Shown piece after piece: positions 1-7,459 of a DNA stretch of 46,680 bases. How positions within the stretch are numbered: the stretch's first letter is position 1; each line of letters begins with the position of its first letter. The translations under genes were made by a program, and so were the position numbers. The notes beneath the pieces are model-generated. The model did not search any database, was not told the DNA's origin, and saw nothing but the letters and a program-made list of their open reading frames with translations. The DNA comes from Secundilactobacillus oryzae JCM 18671 (GTDB taxonomy: Bacteria; Bacillota; Bacilli; Lactobacillales; Lactobacillaceae): the NCBI RefSeq assembly GCF_000740055.1, contig NZ_BBJM01000016.1, positions 1 through 46,680 of the forward strand, given 5' to 3'.

Positions 1-23
1 TTTTTTTATTTTTCATTATATCA

Positions 24-69
24 AAAAGGCACTACCATCAGTTTTTAAAATCTGACGGTAGTGCCTTTT
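24..69. terminator. Bidirectional intrinsic terminator
   Basis: Two 18-nt arms (24-41 and 52-69) are complementary apart from one mismatch around a 10-nt loop. The stem is flanked by A/T runs on both sides, so it can end the minus-strand pair that stops at 97 as well as anything entering from the left on the plus strand. Confidence 0.8.
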
Positions 70-96
70 ATTTTGGGACTTATGTCACAGCCCCTT

Positions 97-903
97 TTAA
101 CGTAACTTAATATAGTAAGCCAGACGTACCAGGCCGTGAGCCACCAGTGAAATTGCCAAGGAGTAACCCAGCACGATTAAAATGATGATGCCGAATTGGC
201 TGATGACCTTCAGCCACCAGGTTGAGAGGCCGATGAAGGTGAAAATTAACGTGAGTAGGATAATCAATAGTACAAAGCTGATGAGGCCTTGCCACGAATT
301 TTTGAGGTCGGCCTGACTGAGGTCAAAGCCGCCAATGCTGATGCTCAGAGAAATAATAATGAACACTAACCACAATAGCCATGATTGATGACCGTCCGTT
401 AGGGTAAGGAAGAACGTGGACCAATCAACGGTTAGTGGTGATTGCAATAGGCTGATAATGGCGCCAAAAAGGTTGGGAACCAGCAGACGCGCAAACCCTA
501 ACAATGCCAGTGTACAGCCAAATATAGGGGCAATCCCAATAAAGAGGTTACCTAGTACCTGGTAGAAGTTGCGCTGGTTCCAGGTGTGATTAACGTATCC
601 TAAGGCGCGGTCGCGTGAAGACTGCATGCCATTTTCGTCAGTTTCCGAAGCCATGTGGGGTAGTTTCAAAAAGCGCACGGCCACAATATGATGACCAAAT
701 AATTTTGCCATCAGGTAGTGACTGAGTTCATGAAGAAAGATCCCCAAGAAACCAAAATAGACCTGACTATTAATGCTGAATGCGTTAGCCAAGAGGCGTT
801 TGGTACTGCGGTTAACAATCGTGAGGCAAAAAATGAGCGTAACGGGAATAACGAACACATAAAGTCCCATCATTTCAAAGTTATGGATGAGAACTTGAGT
901 CAT
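97..903 (-). CDS. Membrane protein with HExxH motif (M50-like metalloprotease candidate)
   Basis: This 268-residue protein has several hydrophobic segments (about 12-30, 47-70, 118-140, 160-195, 205-262). The sequence HELSH at residues 58-62, inside a hydrophobic stretch, is the HExxH zinc motif seen in intramembrane M50 peptidases. I cannot point to the second M50 motif (NxxPxxxLDG-like), so protease activity is an inference. The ATG has a GAGGTGG ribosome site 7 nt upstream. It starts 13 nt after the stop of the YbaK-like gene and is followed by a terminator, so the two probably form one transcript. The substrate is unknown, and an inactive or purely structural membrane protein is possible. 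Confidence 0.6.
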   Translation of the reverse strand: MTQVLIHNFEMMGLYVFVIPVTLIFCLTIVNRSTKRLLANAFSINSQVYFGFLGIFLHELSHYLMAKLFGHHIVAVRFLKLPHMASETDENGMQSSRDRALGYVNHTWNQRNFYQVLGNLFIGIAPIFGCTLALLGFARLLVPNLFGAIISLLQSPLTVDWSTFFLTLTDGHQSWLLWLVFIIISLSISIGGFDLSQADLKNSWQGLISFVLLIILLTLIFTFIGLSTWWLKVISQFGIIILIVLGYSLAISLVAHGLVRLAYYIKLR

Positions 904-916
904 GCGACCACCTCAG

Positions 917-1423
917 TTAGTCTTCTTTTATATCAGCGAATTTTCCGTGAACCAGTTTGCGAATGTCTTCTGCCTGAACGGCGATGGAACGGCCAATTTG
1001 GCCTGATGAAACGATGATTTCACCCTGCTTCTTAGCAGTTTCGTCAAAGTAGATGGGATATTTGTACTTTTCCCAAATACCGACGGGGGTGTTGGCGCCG
1101 TGCTCATAACCAGTTGTAGCTAATAGGTCCTTGAGTGGGACCATGCCGACTTTTTTATTGCCGGAAACCTTGGCGAGCTTTTTGTAACTTAAATGCTCAT
1201 CTAAGGGGACAACGCCAACTAGTGGGCCGGTTTCTTTGCCGGTGAGGACTAACGTTTTATAAATTGTGTGTTCGTCGACGTCATCATGGTCAACGTCCAA
1301 CTGTGCGACATCGCCCTCCTCATGAGTGGGGAAAACGTGTTGCTTGTAGCTGATGTTGGCCTTGTCGAGAATTTGTTCAACGAGGGTCTTATGAATACGA
1401 TCTTTTTTATTTTTCTTAGCCAT
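917..1423 (-). CDS. ybaK: YbaK/EbsC-family aminoacyl-tRNA deacylase (Cys-tRNA(Pro) type)
   Basis: The 168-residue product has the YbaK fold signatures: a KTLV strand, a VPLDEHLSYKKLAK segment, a GYEHGANTPVG loop (matching the family's GYxxGGxxPxG) and a C-terminal IVSSGQIGRSI strand-loop. Family members hydrolyse misacylated tRNA, classically Cys-tRNA(Pro), in the cytoplasm. An upstream in-frame ATG at 1456 exists, but the ATG at 1423 has AAAGGTGG at proper distance and gives the usual family length, so I use it. It is first of a two-gene unit with the HExxH membrane protein and divergent from the GntR regulator. A TTGTAA / TAAAAT pair upstream is a plausible promoter. Confidence 0.85.
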   Translation of the reverse strand: MAKKNKKDRIHKTLVEQILDKANISYKQHVFPTHEEGDVAQLDVDHDDVDEHTIYKTLVLTGKETGPLVGVVPLDEHLSYKKLAKVSGNKKVGMVPLKDLLATTGYEHGANTPVGIWEKYKYPIYFDETAKKQGEIIVSSGQIGRSIAVQAEDIRKLVHGKFADIKED

Positions 1424-1588
1424 GTTGAAGCCACCTTTTAGCGTAAATTTTAACATAATCGAGATTTTGTTTTACAATTAGACCAACCAATTTAAAAAGT
1501 GGACCGAATTTTCCTAACTTTTGGGCTAAATCTGGTATACTCAATAAGATTAACATAATAAGGTTAGGTTCAGTCTCGAGGAGAAACA

Positions 1589-2317
1589 ATGGCAGATTTA
1601 ATTTATCGTAAGGTTTTGCATGATTTGAAGGACCAGATTACGCAGGGACACTTCAAAAATCAGCGCCTTCCAGATGAGCGCAGTTTAAGCGAAAGCTATG
1701 GTGTTAGCCGTAGTTCTATTAAGCGTGCGCTCAGTGTCCTAGCAAATCAAGGCATTATTTTTAAAAAACGTGGATCTGGTACCTTCATTAATCCATTATA
1801 TAGGAAGAACCAGTCAATTTTTCATTATGAAGGCTCAAATTTAGGAATTACGGATAGTTTTAAGAGCGATAACCAAGTTCCAAGCATCAAACTACTGGAT
1901 TTTAAGGTGGTTCCTGCAACGGAAGATCTTCAACAAGAATTGTTCTTGGAGCCCGGGGATTTCGTTTATGATATTAAACGGCTACGACTCTTTGATGACA
2001 AGCCCTTTATGATTGAGCACGGCTTCATTCCGATTAAGATTGCGCCGGAATTATCGGCTAAAATTGTTTCCGGATCAATTTTCAATTATCTGGAAGATGT
2101 CCAAAATAAAGTGGTTACAAAGTCCTTCATGTCCATCCAAGCGGAGCCTTCAACCGAGGAAGACCAAAAGTTATTGAACTTGAAGCCGGTAGAACCAGTC
2201 GGCGTTATGGAAGGGATTTTCTTCCTGGACGACGGGACGCCGTTTGAAGTATCAAATATGAGATTGCATTATAAATATCTACAATACAATACGTTTGTGT
2301 CCTTGGATCAAGAATAG
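1589..2317 (+). CDS. GntR/HutC-family transcriptional regulator (UTRA domain)
   Basis: The 242-residue protein has an N-terminal winged helix (residues about 3-68; core LPDERSLSESYGVSRSSIKRAL and a KKRGSGTF wing) and a C-terminal UTRA ligand domain (about 85-235, with FVYDIKRLR and ending VSNMRLHYKY). HutC-type regulators usually sense a sugar phosphate or amino-acid-derived ligand. No transporter or catabolic operon adjoins it, so its target and effector cannot be read from context. GAGGAG precedes the ATG, and a TATACT -10 box lies at 1536-1541. The imperfect repeat TTAAC-N7-GTTA just downstream of that box could be an autoregulatory operator, but it is weak. Confidence 0.85.
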   Translation: MADLIYRKVLHDLKDQITQGHFKNQRLPDERSLSESYGVSRSSIKRALSVLANQGIIFKKRGSGTFINPLYRKNQSIFHYEGSNLGITDSFKSDNQVPSIKLLDFKVVPATEDLQQELFLEPGDFVYDIKRLRLFDDKPFMIEHGFIPIKIAPELSAKIVSGSIFNYLEDVQNKVVTKSFMSIQAEPSTEEDQKLLNLKPVEPVGVMEGIFFLDDGTPFEVSNMRLHYKYLQYNTFVSLDQE

Positions 2318-2334
2318 GGACAAAGAGAAAGTCT

Positions 2335-2361
2335 AGCTGCCGTGGGGCAGCTGGGCTTTTT
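2335..2361 (+). terminator. Intrinsic terminator after the GntR regulator
   Basis: The arms AGCTGCC (2335-2341) and GGCAGCT (2346-2352) surround a 4-nt loop, and a T run follows at 2357-2361. It overlaps the last codons of the convergent pseudouridine synthase gene. Confidence 0.8.
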
Positions 2362-3253
2362 AATTTTGGTTTTCAAACAGGTCAAATGGATCCGGCACTG
2401 TTGCCACCACCTCAATCAATTCATACGTAAACGGTAATAACAGTCCCAGCTTCCATGAATGCAGCAACAGCCGTTGTTTACCATCATCAGTGTACAGCGG
2501 ATCACCAACAATGGGATGACCGAGGGAGGTCAAGTGCACCCGGATCTGGTGGGTACGCCCGGTTTCGAGCTGAACTTCCAGTAGGCTTGCACCTTGGATT
2601 TGGCGCAGTACTTTGTAGTGAGTGACGGCGTTTTGCGGATTTAGCCCGTTAACGCGCCGTTTGCGCTTATCTTCAGGGTCACGGCCAATTGGTGCGTCGA
2701 GGACGCCCTCGGATTGGTCAAAATTGCCATGAACCCAGGTGAGATAGGTTCGACGGATTCGTTTTGTCTTGATGAGTTCAGTTAGAATTGGGACAACTAC
2801 GGGATTTTTAGCGACTAGCAGAGCGCCACTCGTTTCCTGATCAAGCCGATTCAGGATATAGGGTTGCTGGCCCTTGGTTTGTAGGTAAGCGGACACGTGG
2901 TTGAGGGTCGTACCGGTTTCGCCGGGTTGGTTAGGGTGAGTTTTACTGCCGCGAGTCTTGTTGACGACAAGTAGATCATCGTTTTCAAACAGGATTTCAA
3001 CGGTTGCTGCACTGTCGGGGATGACCTCTGGATTAGGATGTTCGAAGTCGGTTGGTTCGAAATCAAGGGCTACGACGTCGCCACTTGTAACGTCAAAATT
3101 CACAGGCAAATAGCGGTCATTAACCTGCACTCGTTTAGCTCGTTTCAAGGAAAATACCAGGTGTTTTGGTAGCAGCCATTCCTTAATCAGCAACGAGCGT
3201 AAAGGCTGAGTTCTAAATTCAGTTGGAAGCTTAAATTGAAAGTGCCAAGCCAT
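2360..3253 (-). CDS. RluA-family 23S rRNA/tRNA pseudouridine synthase
   Basis: This 297-residue enzyme isomerises uridine in structured RNA to pseudouridine. The catalytic aspartate is D138 in the family motif NRLDQETSG (135-143; usual form HRLDxxTSG). The later GRTHQIRVHL and GHPIVGDPLY motifs are also present. The first 80 residues are S4-like and lack strong motifs. RluA, RluC and RluD subfamilies cannot be separated by eye. An AGAGGAT ribosome site precedes the ATG. The gene lies between a terminator from the convergent GntR gene and the minus-strand terminator of the universal stress gene upstream, so it is probably monocistronic. Confidence 0.92.
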   Translation of the reverse strand: MAWHFQFKLPTEFRTQPLRSLLIKEWLLPKHLVFSLKRAKRVQVNDRYLPVNFDVTSGDVVALDFEPTDFEHPNPEVIPDSAATVEILFENDDLLVVNKTRGSKTHPNQPGETGTTLNHVSAYLQTKGQQPYILNRLDQETSGALLVAKNPVVVPILTELIKTKRIRRTYLTWVHGNFDQSEGVLDAPIGRDPEDKRKRRVNGLNPQNAVTHYKVLRQIQGASLLEVQLETGRTHQIRVHLTSLGHPIVGDPLYTDDGKQRLLLHSWKLGLLLPFTYELIEVVATVPDPFDLFENQN

Positions 3254-3273
3254 AGCGATCCTCTTTTCCGAAA

Positions 3274-3300
3274 TAAAAAAGCTGGAACCTAAGCTCCAGC
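3274..3300 (-). terminator. Intrinsic terminator of the universal stress gene
   Basis: Read on the minus strand, GCTGGAGC pairs with the following TTCCAGC and six or more T residues follow (plus-strand A run 3274-3280). Confidence 0.8.
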
Positions 3301-3319
3301 CATTGTGTACAGATTTAAA

Positions 3320-3790
3320 TTACTTCTTGCTTAACTTTGCAAGTTCTTGTGGCTTCACGATTAAAACATCGCAAATTGCTGCACGACTGACGTAGTTCGT
3401 AACCGAACCAACCATCAAACGTTCTACGGCGGAAAGGCCAGTTGAACCGATGACGATTAATTGCGTGTTGTGGTCAGCAGGAAATTCTCGTGCGATAACA
3501 GGTTTTGGATTACCAAAACGCACGTGAATTGAGACAGATGATAAGCCAGCATCTTCAGCTTTTTTCTTGAGCTTTTCAAGCTGGTTTTGAACGTCTTCTG
3601 AAAGCTTGTAGATGACGTCACCGCTTACGGCACCGCCGTAAGTGTCACTGAATTGGTTCACTTCAAGAACGTTTAAGATATCCAAATGGGTATCGTTGAG
3701 TTTTGCTACTTCAATTGCTTTATCTAAAACTGGGTCGGTTGCTTTTGAACCATCAACTGGAGCCAAAATATTGTCATATTGTTGTGCCAT
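3320..3790 (-). CDS. Universal stress protein (UspA family)
   Basis: The single-domain Usp has 156 residues. It begins with the family strand NILAPVDGSKA and ends with the nucleotide-loop signature VIGSTGLSAVERLMVGSVTN, which matches the G-2x-G-9x-G(S/T) ATP-binding pattern, so an ATP-binding type is likely. These cytoplasmic proteins rise under starvation, acid or oxidative stress. An in-frame GTG lies four codons upstream at 3802, but it sits directly on the purine-rich ribosome site. The ATG at 3790, about 8 nt after GGGTGG, is the better start. It has its own terminator and sits upstream of and divergent from the first lipoate ligase gene. Confidence 0.9.
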   Translation of the reverse strand: MAQQYDNILAPVDGSKATDPVLDKAIEVAKLNDTHLDILNVLEVNQFSDTYGGAVSGDVIYKLSEDVQNQLEKLKKKAEDAGLSSVSIHVRFGNPKPVIAREFPADHNTQLIVIGSTGLSAVERLMVGSVTNYVSRAAICDVLIVKPQELAKLSKK

Positions 3791-3907
3791 AGTGATTGCC
3801 ACCCCTCTGTAGCTTTTTCTTATAGGTTAACTATATCATGGTTTTAAAGGAATGTAAGCATTTTACATTTAAAAAAAGCTGAAAAACGGAAAAATCCTTT
3901 CAGAAAC

Positions 3908-3947
3908 GAAACCGCTTTCTTGTCAAACTGTTTTCTGGGGTTATAAT
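3908..3947 (+). promoter_or_regulatory. Promoter with catabolite-response element (cre) for the first lipoate ligase
   Basis: TTGTCA (3920-3925) and TATAAT (3942-3947) are separated by 16 nt. Directly abutting the -35 box is GAAACCGCTTTC (3908-3919), a perfect match to the palindromic cre core GAAANCGNTTTC bound by CcpA. Placement at the -35 box predicts glucose repression. Confidence 0.7.
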
Positions 3948-3960
3948 AAAGATGGAACCG

Positions 3961-4021
3961 AATGGAGACCATGGCCTCCATTAATTGCCGCTTAACCGGG
4001 TACTCGGTTAAGCGGTTTTTT
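3961..4021 (+). terminator. Leader hairpin plus intrinsic terminator upstream of the first lipoate ligase
   Basis: Two hairpins lie between the promoter (predicted +1 near 3954) and the coding start. The first pairs AATGGAG (3961-3967) with CTCCATT (3976-3982). The second is an 11-bp perfect stem (3988-3998 with 4005-4015) followed by six T residues (4016-4021), a textbook terminator. Transcription would stop after about 68 nt unless the terminator is read through or antiterminated. Confidence 0.75.
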
Positions 4022-4046
4022 GTACATAAAATGAGGAGGAACCTAG

Positions 4047-5054
4047 ATGATATTTTATCGCATGAAGTCGCATGATATTGGTCGTAACTTGGCAACCGAA
4101 CAATATTTGATGAACCATTTGAACCTAACGGAACCACTTTTGCTGTTCTACTACCAAACGCCGTGCATCATCGTGGGGCACAACCAGAATACGCTTGAAG
4201 AGGTTAATCAGGAGTACGTTGCTGAGCATCAAATTATGGTGACTCGTCGTCTTTCCGGTGGTGGTGCCGTTTTTGACGATTTAGGCAACTTATCATTTAG
4301 CTTCGTCATTAATAATCCTGATGAGTTTGGCGATTTCAAGACTTTCACTCAACCCATCGTGGACGCACTGCATGAAATGGGTGCCACGGGCGTCGAAGTT
4401 TCCGGTCGAAACGACTTGCTGGTTGATGGTAAGAAATTCTCCGGCAACGCGATGTACACAAAAAACGGTAAGATCTTTTCACACGGGACACTGATGTTGG
4501 ATGTAGATCTCGACGTGGTCAGTCACGCACTAAATGTGCCGGAAGATAAAATTAAATCTAAAGGCATTAAATCAGTTCGTTCGCGGGTTACCAATTTAAA
4601 ACCGTATTTAGATGCTGAGTACCAAAATATCGATGTACCTGAATTTCGTGATACCTTGCTGAAGAAGCTTTATGGAGTCGATGATGTCGCTAAAATTGCC
4701 GATAAGGAATATCAATTAACTAAAGAGGACGAAGCTGCCATCGAAGATTTGGTGGAGAAGTACTACCACAACTGGGACTGGGTCTATGGCTCTTCACCAG
4801 AGTTCACCATCAAACGCCGCCAACACTTTGATGCCGGAACAATTGATGCACGGATTCTCGTGAAGTCCGGTAAGATTCAAAAAATTACCTTCTTTGGTGA
4901 CTTCTTTGGTACCCAGGACGTTGAGGCATTGGAACAGCAGTTAGTGGGTGTTCGATATGAAGAAACGGCACTGACCAAGGCCTTACAGCTAATTAATACC
5001 AGCAATTATTTTGCGGGCATTTCCAAACAACAGCTCATTGAGTTACTTGTTTAA
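4047..5054 (+). CDS. lplA: Lipoate-protein ligase A, paralogue 1
   Basis: This 335-residue LplA activates lipoate with ATP and attaches it to lipoyl domains of 2-oxoacid dehydrogenases or GcvH. Visible motifs are GRNLATEQ near the N-terminus, VTRRLSGGGAVFDDLGN (family RRxSGGGAVxxDxGN), the lysine-bearing VDGKKFSGNA loop and FSHGTLM. The C-terminal accessory domain contains NWDWVYGSSPEF. An AGGAGG site precedes the ATG at 4047. The next gene is a close paralogue in the same orientation, about two thirds identical by eye, so this is a tandem duplication. Regulation probably combines the upstream cre site and the terminator-containing leader. Confidence 0.93.
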   Translation: MIFYRMKSHDIGRNLATEQYLMNHLNLTEPLLLFYYQTPCIIVGHNQNTLEEVNQEYVAEHQIMVTRRLSGGGAVFDDLGNLSFSFVINNPDEFGDFKTFTQPIVDALHEMGATGVEVSGRNDLLVDGKKFSGNAMYTKNGKIFSHGTLMLDVDLDVVSHALNVPEDKIKSKGIKSVRSRVTNLKPYLDAEYQNIDVPEFRDTLLKKLYGVDDVAKIADKEYQLTKEDEAAIEDLVEKYYHNWDWVYGSSPEFTIKRRQHFDAGTIDARILVKSGKIQKITFFGDFFGTQDVEALEQQLVGVRYEETALTKALQLINTSNYFAGISKQQLIELLV

Positions 5055-5074
5055 ATTAATTTAATCAGCCTATA

Positions 5075-5100
5075 GAAAACGGTTTCATTTATGCTAAAAT
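5075..5100 (+). promoter_or_regulatory. Second cre site and extended -10 promoter
   Basis: GAAAACGGTTTCA (5075-5087) again matches the cre core GAAANCGNTTTC perfectly. TGCTAAAAT (5092-5100) is an extended -10 element. No good -35 hexamer is visible, and the cre site overlaps its expected place. Confidence 0.6.
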
Positions 5101-5165
5101 GGATATACAGGTGATTTTCAGAAAAAATCATCCCAAATTGGTTATTGGTGAAAGGAGTCTGGATC

Positions 5166-6176
5166 ATGTATTACATCTCAATGAAATCACATGATATCGG
5201 TCGTAACTTGGCGACAGAACAATTTTTGATGAATAACAGGGATTTTGACGAACCGCTGTTACTCTTCTATTATGAAAAGCCCTGCATCATTGTTGGGCGT
5301 AACCAAAATACGTTGGAGGAAATTAACCAGAAGTACGTCAAGGAGAACGGGATTACCGTTACTCGTCGTCTTTCTGGTGGTGGCGCCGTTTACCAAGACC
5401 TAGGCAACCTATGTTTTAGTTTCGTGGTTGACTCGGATTCTGAGCAATTCGGCGATTTCAAATCCTTCGTTCAACCAGTTGTTGATGCACTTCACGCTAT
5501 GGGGGCAACAAGTGCAGAGGTTTCTGGCCGGAACGACATTCTAGTTGATGGCAAGAAATTCTCCGGTAACGCGATGTACTCACGGAACGGTAAGACTTTC
5601 TCCCACGGAACTTTGATGCTAGACGTTGATTTAAACGTGGTATCAGATGCGCTGAATGTGCCAGCAGATAAGATGGCCTCAAAGGGGATTAAATCCGTGA
5701 AGTCACGGGTTACGAACCTAAAGCCATTCTTGGCACCTGAGTATCAAAATATCACGGTACCTGAATTTAGAGATGCGCTTTTGAAGGAAATGTTCCATGT
5801 CGATGATTTGTCCGAAATCAAAGACAAGGAAGTTGTCGTAACTGACGACGAACAAAAGCAAATCGATAAGATTTACGAAGAATATTACAACAACTGGGAC
5901 TGGGTTTATGGGACCTCACCAGAGTTTACCGTTAAGAAGCGGCAACACTTTACGGCCGGAACCATTGATGCCCGTTTCCAAGTCGATCAAGGCAAGATTC
6001 AAAACGTAAAATTCTACGGTGACTTCTTTGGCCCTGGCGATGCCAATGAATTGGCAGAGAAGCTGAGGGGCGTGCGCTACGATCGTGAAAATGTAGAAGC
6101 TGTTCTCGATTCCGTTGATACGAACAAATACTTCACCGGAATTCCCAAGGATGAGCTACTAGATCTCTTGGTTTAA
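5166..6176 (+). CDS. lplA: Lipoate-protein ligase A, paralogue 2
   Basis: The 336-residue product matches the upstream paralogue over its whole length: GRNLATEQ, VTRRLSGGGAVYQDLGN, VDGKKFSGNA, FSHGTLM and NWDWVYGTSPEF are all conserved. The reading frame opens at 5145, but AAAGGAG lies 8 nt before the ATG at 5166 and the paralogue aligns from there, so I take that start. It has its own cre-containing promoter, so the copies can be expressed separately. Whether they differ in substrate (lipoate versus octanoate) or in target protein cannot be read from the sequence. Confidence 0.93.
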   Translation: MYYISMKSHDIGRNLATEQFLMNNRDFDEPLLLFYYEKPCIIVGRNQNTLEEINQKYVKENGITVTRRLSGGGAVYQDLGNLCFSFVVDSDSEQFGDFKSFVQPVVDALHAMGATSAEVSGRNDILVDGKKFSGNAMYSRNGKTFSHGTLMLDVDLNVVSDALNVPADKMASKGIKSVKSRVTNLKPFLAPEYQNITVPEFRDALLKEMFHVDDLSEIKDKEVVVTDDEQKQIDKIYEEYYNNWDWVYGTSPEFTVKKRQHFTAGTIDARFQVDQGKIQNVKFYGDFFGPGDANELAEKLRGVRYDRENVEAVLDSVDTNKYFTGIPKDELLDLLV

Positions 6177-6203
6177 TTGACAATCCATAATGAGTTATTT
6201 ACA

Positions 6204-6238
6204 GTAGGACTGAGGTCATTTTTGACTTCGGTCCTTAC
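6204..6238 (+). terminator. Imperfect hairpin after the second lipoate ligase
   Basis: GTAGGACTGAGGTCA can pair with TGACTTCGGTCCT plus TAC, using G-U pairs, around a short T loop. The T tract after the stem is poor, so termination may be partial. Confidence 0.35.
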
Positions 6239-6270
6239 TTATACATATCAAGAAGAGAAAGAGGTTTCCT

Positions 6271-6723
6271 ATGAAAGACAAGCAAGTTGTTACCTGGTCG
6301 TTTATCTCACTATTTATCTTCCTCATCACCAACTTTTTGATGTCGTTACCCTTTACGCAATTAACGAGTCAAAGAGCAGATTCGGCCGATTTATGGAAAT
6401 CAACCATCTTTGCGCTGGTCTTATACCTAATTCCAATTGTCTTAGCGGTGCTGGATTGGAAACCTTCGTTTTATCTGTTGGGAATCGTCATTGCTCTCTA
6501 TTCACTAGGCCTATTGGGAGTCATCATCAACATGATTTTCTATAGCGAAGCGAGTCTTTTGATTAAAGCGCTCATGAGTATCCTGGGAGCTGGTGGATTG
6601 CTCATCAACGCCTGGTGGCTCGTGTTAGCCTTGCGAGTTCGTAAAGCCCAACAAGAACAGCGTCAATTAGAACGCTTTAGCAAACTAAACCAAGAAAAAG
6701 AAGAACGGGAGACCTCAAAATGA
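6271..6723 (+). CDS. Small four-helix membrane protein, unknown
   Basis: I do not recognise the family. The 150-residue protein has hydrophobic segments at about 8-28, 46-64, 66-90 and 96-122. They are followed by a charged, glutamine- and lysine-rich cytoplasmic tail (about 123-150) that looks helical. AGAGG precedes the ATG at a suitable distance. Its stop overlaps the ATG of the next gene (ATGA), so the two are translationally coupled and their products probably work together. Confidence 0.65.
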   Translation: MKDKQVVTWSFISLFIFLITNFLMSLPFTQLTSQRADSADLWKSTIFALVLYLIPIVLAVLDWKPSFYLLGIVIALYSLGLLGVIINMIFYSEASLLIKALMSILGAGGLLINAWWLVLALRVRKAQQEQRQLERFSKLNQEKEERETSK

Positions 6724-7193
6724 AAGTAAACGTGGGAGAATTACTAACCACCTTGAAAGAGGAGGGCGTTACCTCTCAAAGTCGAGAAGTGAAACCAAAA
6801 GAATTAAAAACGGCTGGTCTCAAAGAAACAGCCAAGTCGTTACTTGATAACATCGTCGAACAGGCTAAGGCTGGTAAGATTAGCCAGGTTGAGGTTACCA
6901 ATGCTAAACAAGAATTATCAATCCGGTTAGAAATGAACGTCATTAATTTACCCGTTCGTTATGTGAATCCGATGGAGAAAATTCTGGATTCTGAAAGCGA
7001 AGCTGAAGTGAACGTCTACATGATTGTGGAAGCACCAAAAGTGACAAGATCCGGTTTACGGATTGATTTGCTGGGAACGGTTGATGATGTCATTGCTGAT
7101 CCAGCTGGAAAGCTTGATACATTGGTAGAGTGGCTGACTGGTGAATTAGAAGCCATCGAAGAAAATAAGCAGGAAAAGCCAAAAGAAGACTAG
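6720..7193 (+). CDS. Acidic/lysine-rich soluble protein, unknown
   Basis: I do not recognise this 157-residue protein. It has no membrane segment or signal peptide and is rich in Glu, Lys and Val. There is an N-terminal helix-prone part (about 1-60), an alternating beta-type centre (about 63-112, including ELSIRLEMNVINLP and AEVNVYMIVEAP) and an acidic C-terminus. It overlaps the preceding membrane-protein gene by 4 nt. The likely arrangement is a cytoplasmic partner of that protein, with the structured stretch after 7200 as its 3' region. Confidence 0.6.
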   Translation: MKVNVGELLTTLKEEGVTSQSREVKPKELKTAGLKETAKSLLDNIVEQAKAGKISQVEVTNAKQELSIRLEMNVINLPVRYVNPMEKILDSESEAEVNVYMIVEAPKVTRSGLRIDLLGTVDDVIADPAGKLDTLVEWLTGELEAIEENKQEKPKED

Positions 7194-7204
7194 TTTTTCA
7201 TCAA

Positions 7205-7411
7205 GGCTTTCATTTACGGATGAGATGTGTTAATGTGTAGCTATGCGATGAGTCGAGAAATCACGCCACATTTATGTGGTCTGCGAAAGCAGCTTGGTGA
7301 ACTTGAACGCAGGGGCAAGGTAACTCTCACCGGATATGTGAGCGCTCTGATTCCAACGGATTGTGGAGTCCAGTGAATCTATTTATGCGAAAGCGTAAGT
7401 ACTGCAACTCA
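7205..7411 (+). ncRNA. Candidate structured RNA of unknown class
   Basis: About 200 nt without a credible ORF carries several compact hairpins: CCACA/TGTGG (7266-7279), CTGC-GAAA-GCAG (7281-7292), CTCAC/GTGAG (7326-7342) and TATGC-GAAA-GCGTA (7384-7397). Two of these have GNRA tetraloops, and a strong terminator follows at once. I could not match it to RNase P, tmRNA, SRP or a riboswitch. A 6S-like or Lacto-usp-like RNA, or a structured 3' UTR, is possible. No convincing own promoter was found. Confidence 0.45.
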
Positions 7412-7412
7412 A

Positions 7413-7448
7413 AAAGCCACCCAAATTTTGGTTTGGGTGGCTTTTTTT
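7413..7448. terminator. Strong bidirectional terminator
   Basis: Perfect 13-bp arms (7413-7425 and 7432-7444) have T runs on both strands. It ends the plus-strand unknown operon or RNA and the convergent EIIC-like gene. Confidence 0.9.
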
Positions 7449-7459
7449 ATGGTTATTTA

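Noticed and set aside
1550-1566. TTAAC-N7-GTTA repeat as operator of the GntR regulator
   Set aside because: It is short and imperfect and unlike the HutC-type operators I know; it is mentioned only as a possibility in the gene entry.
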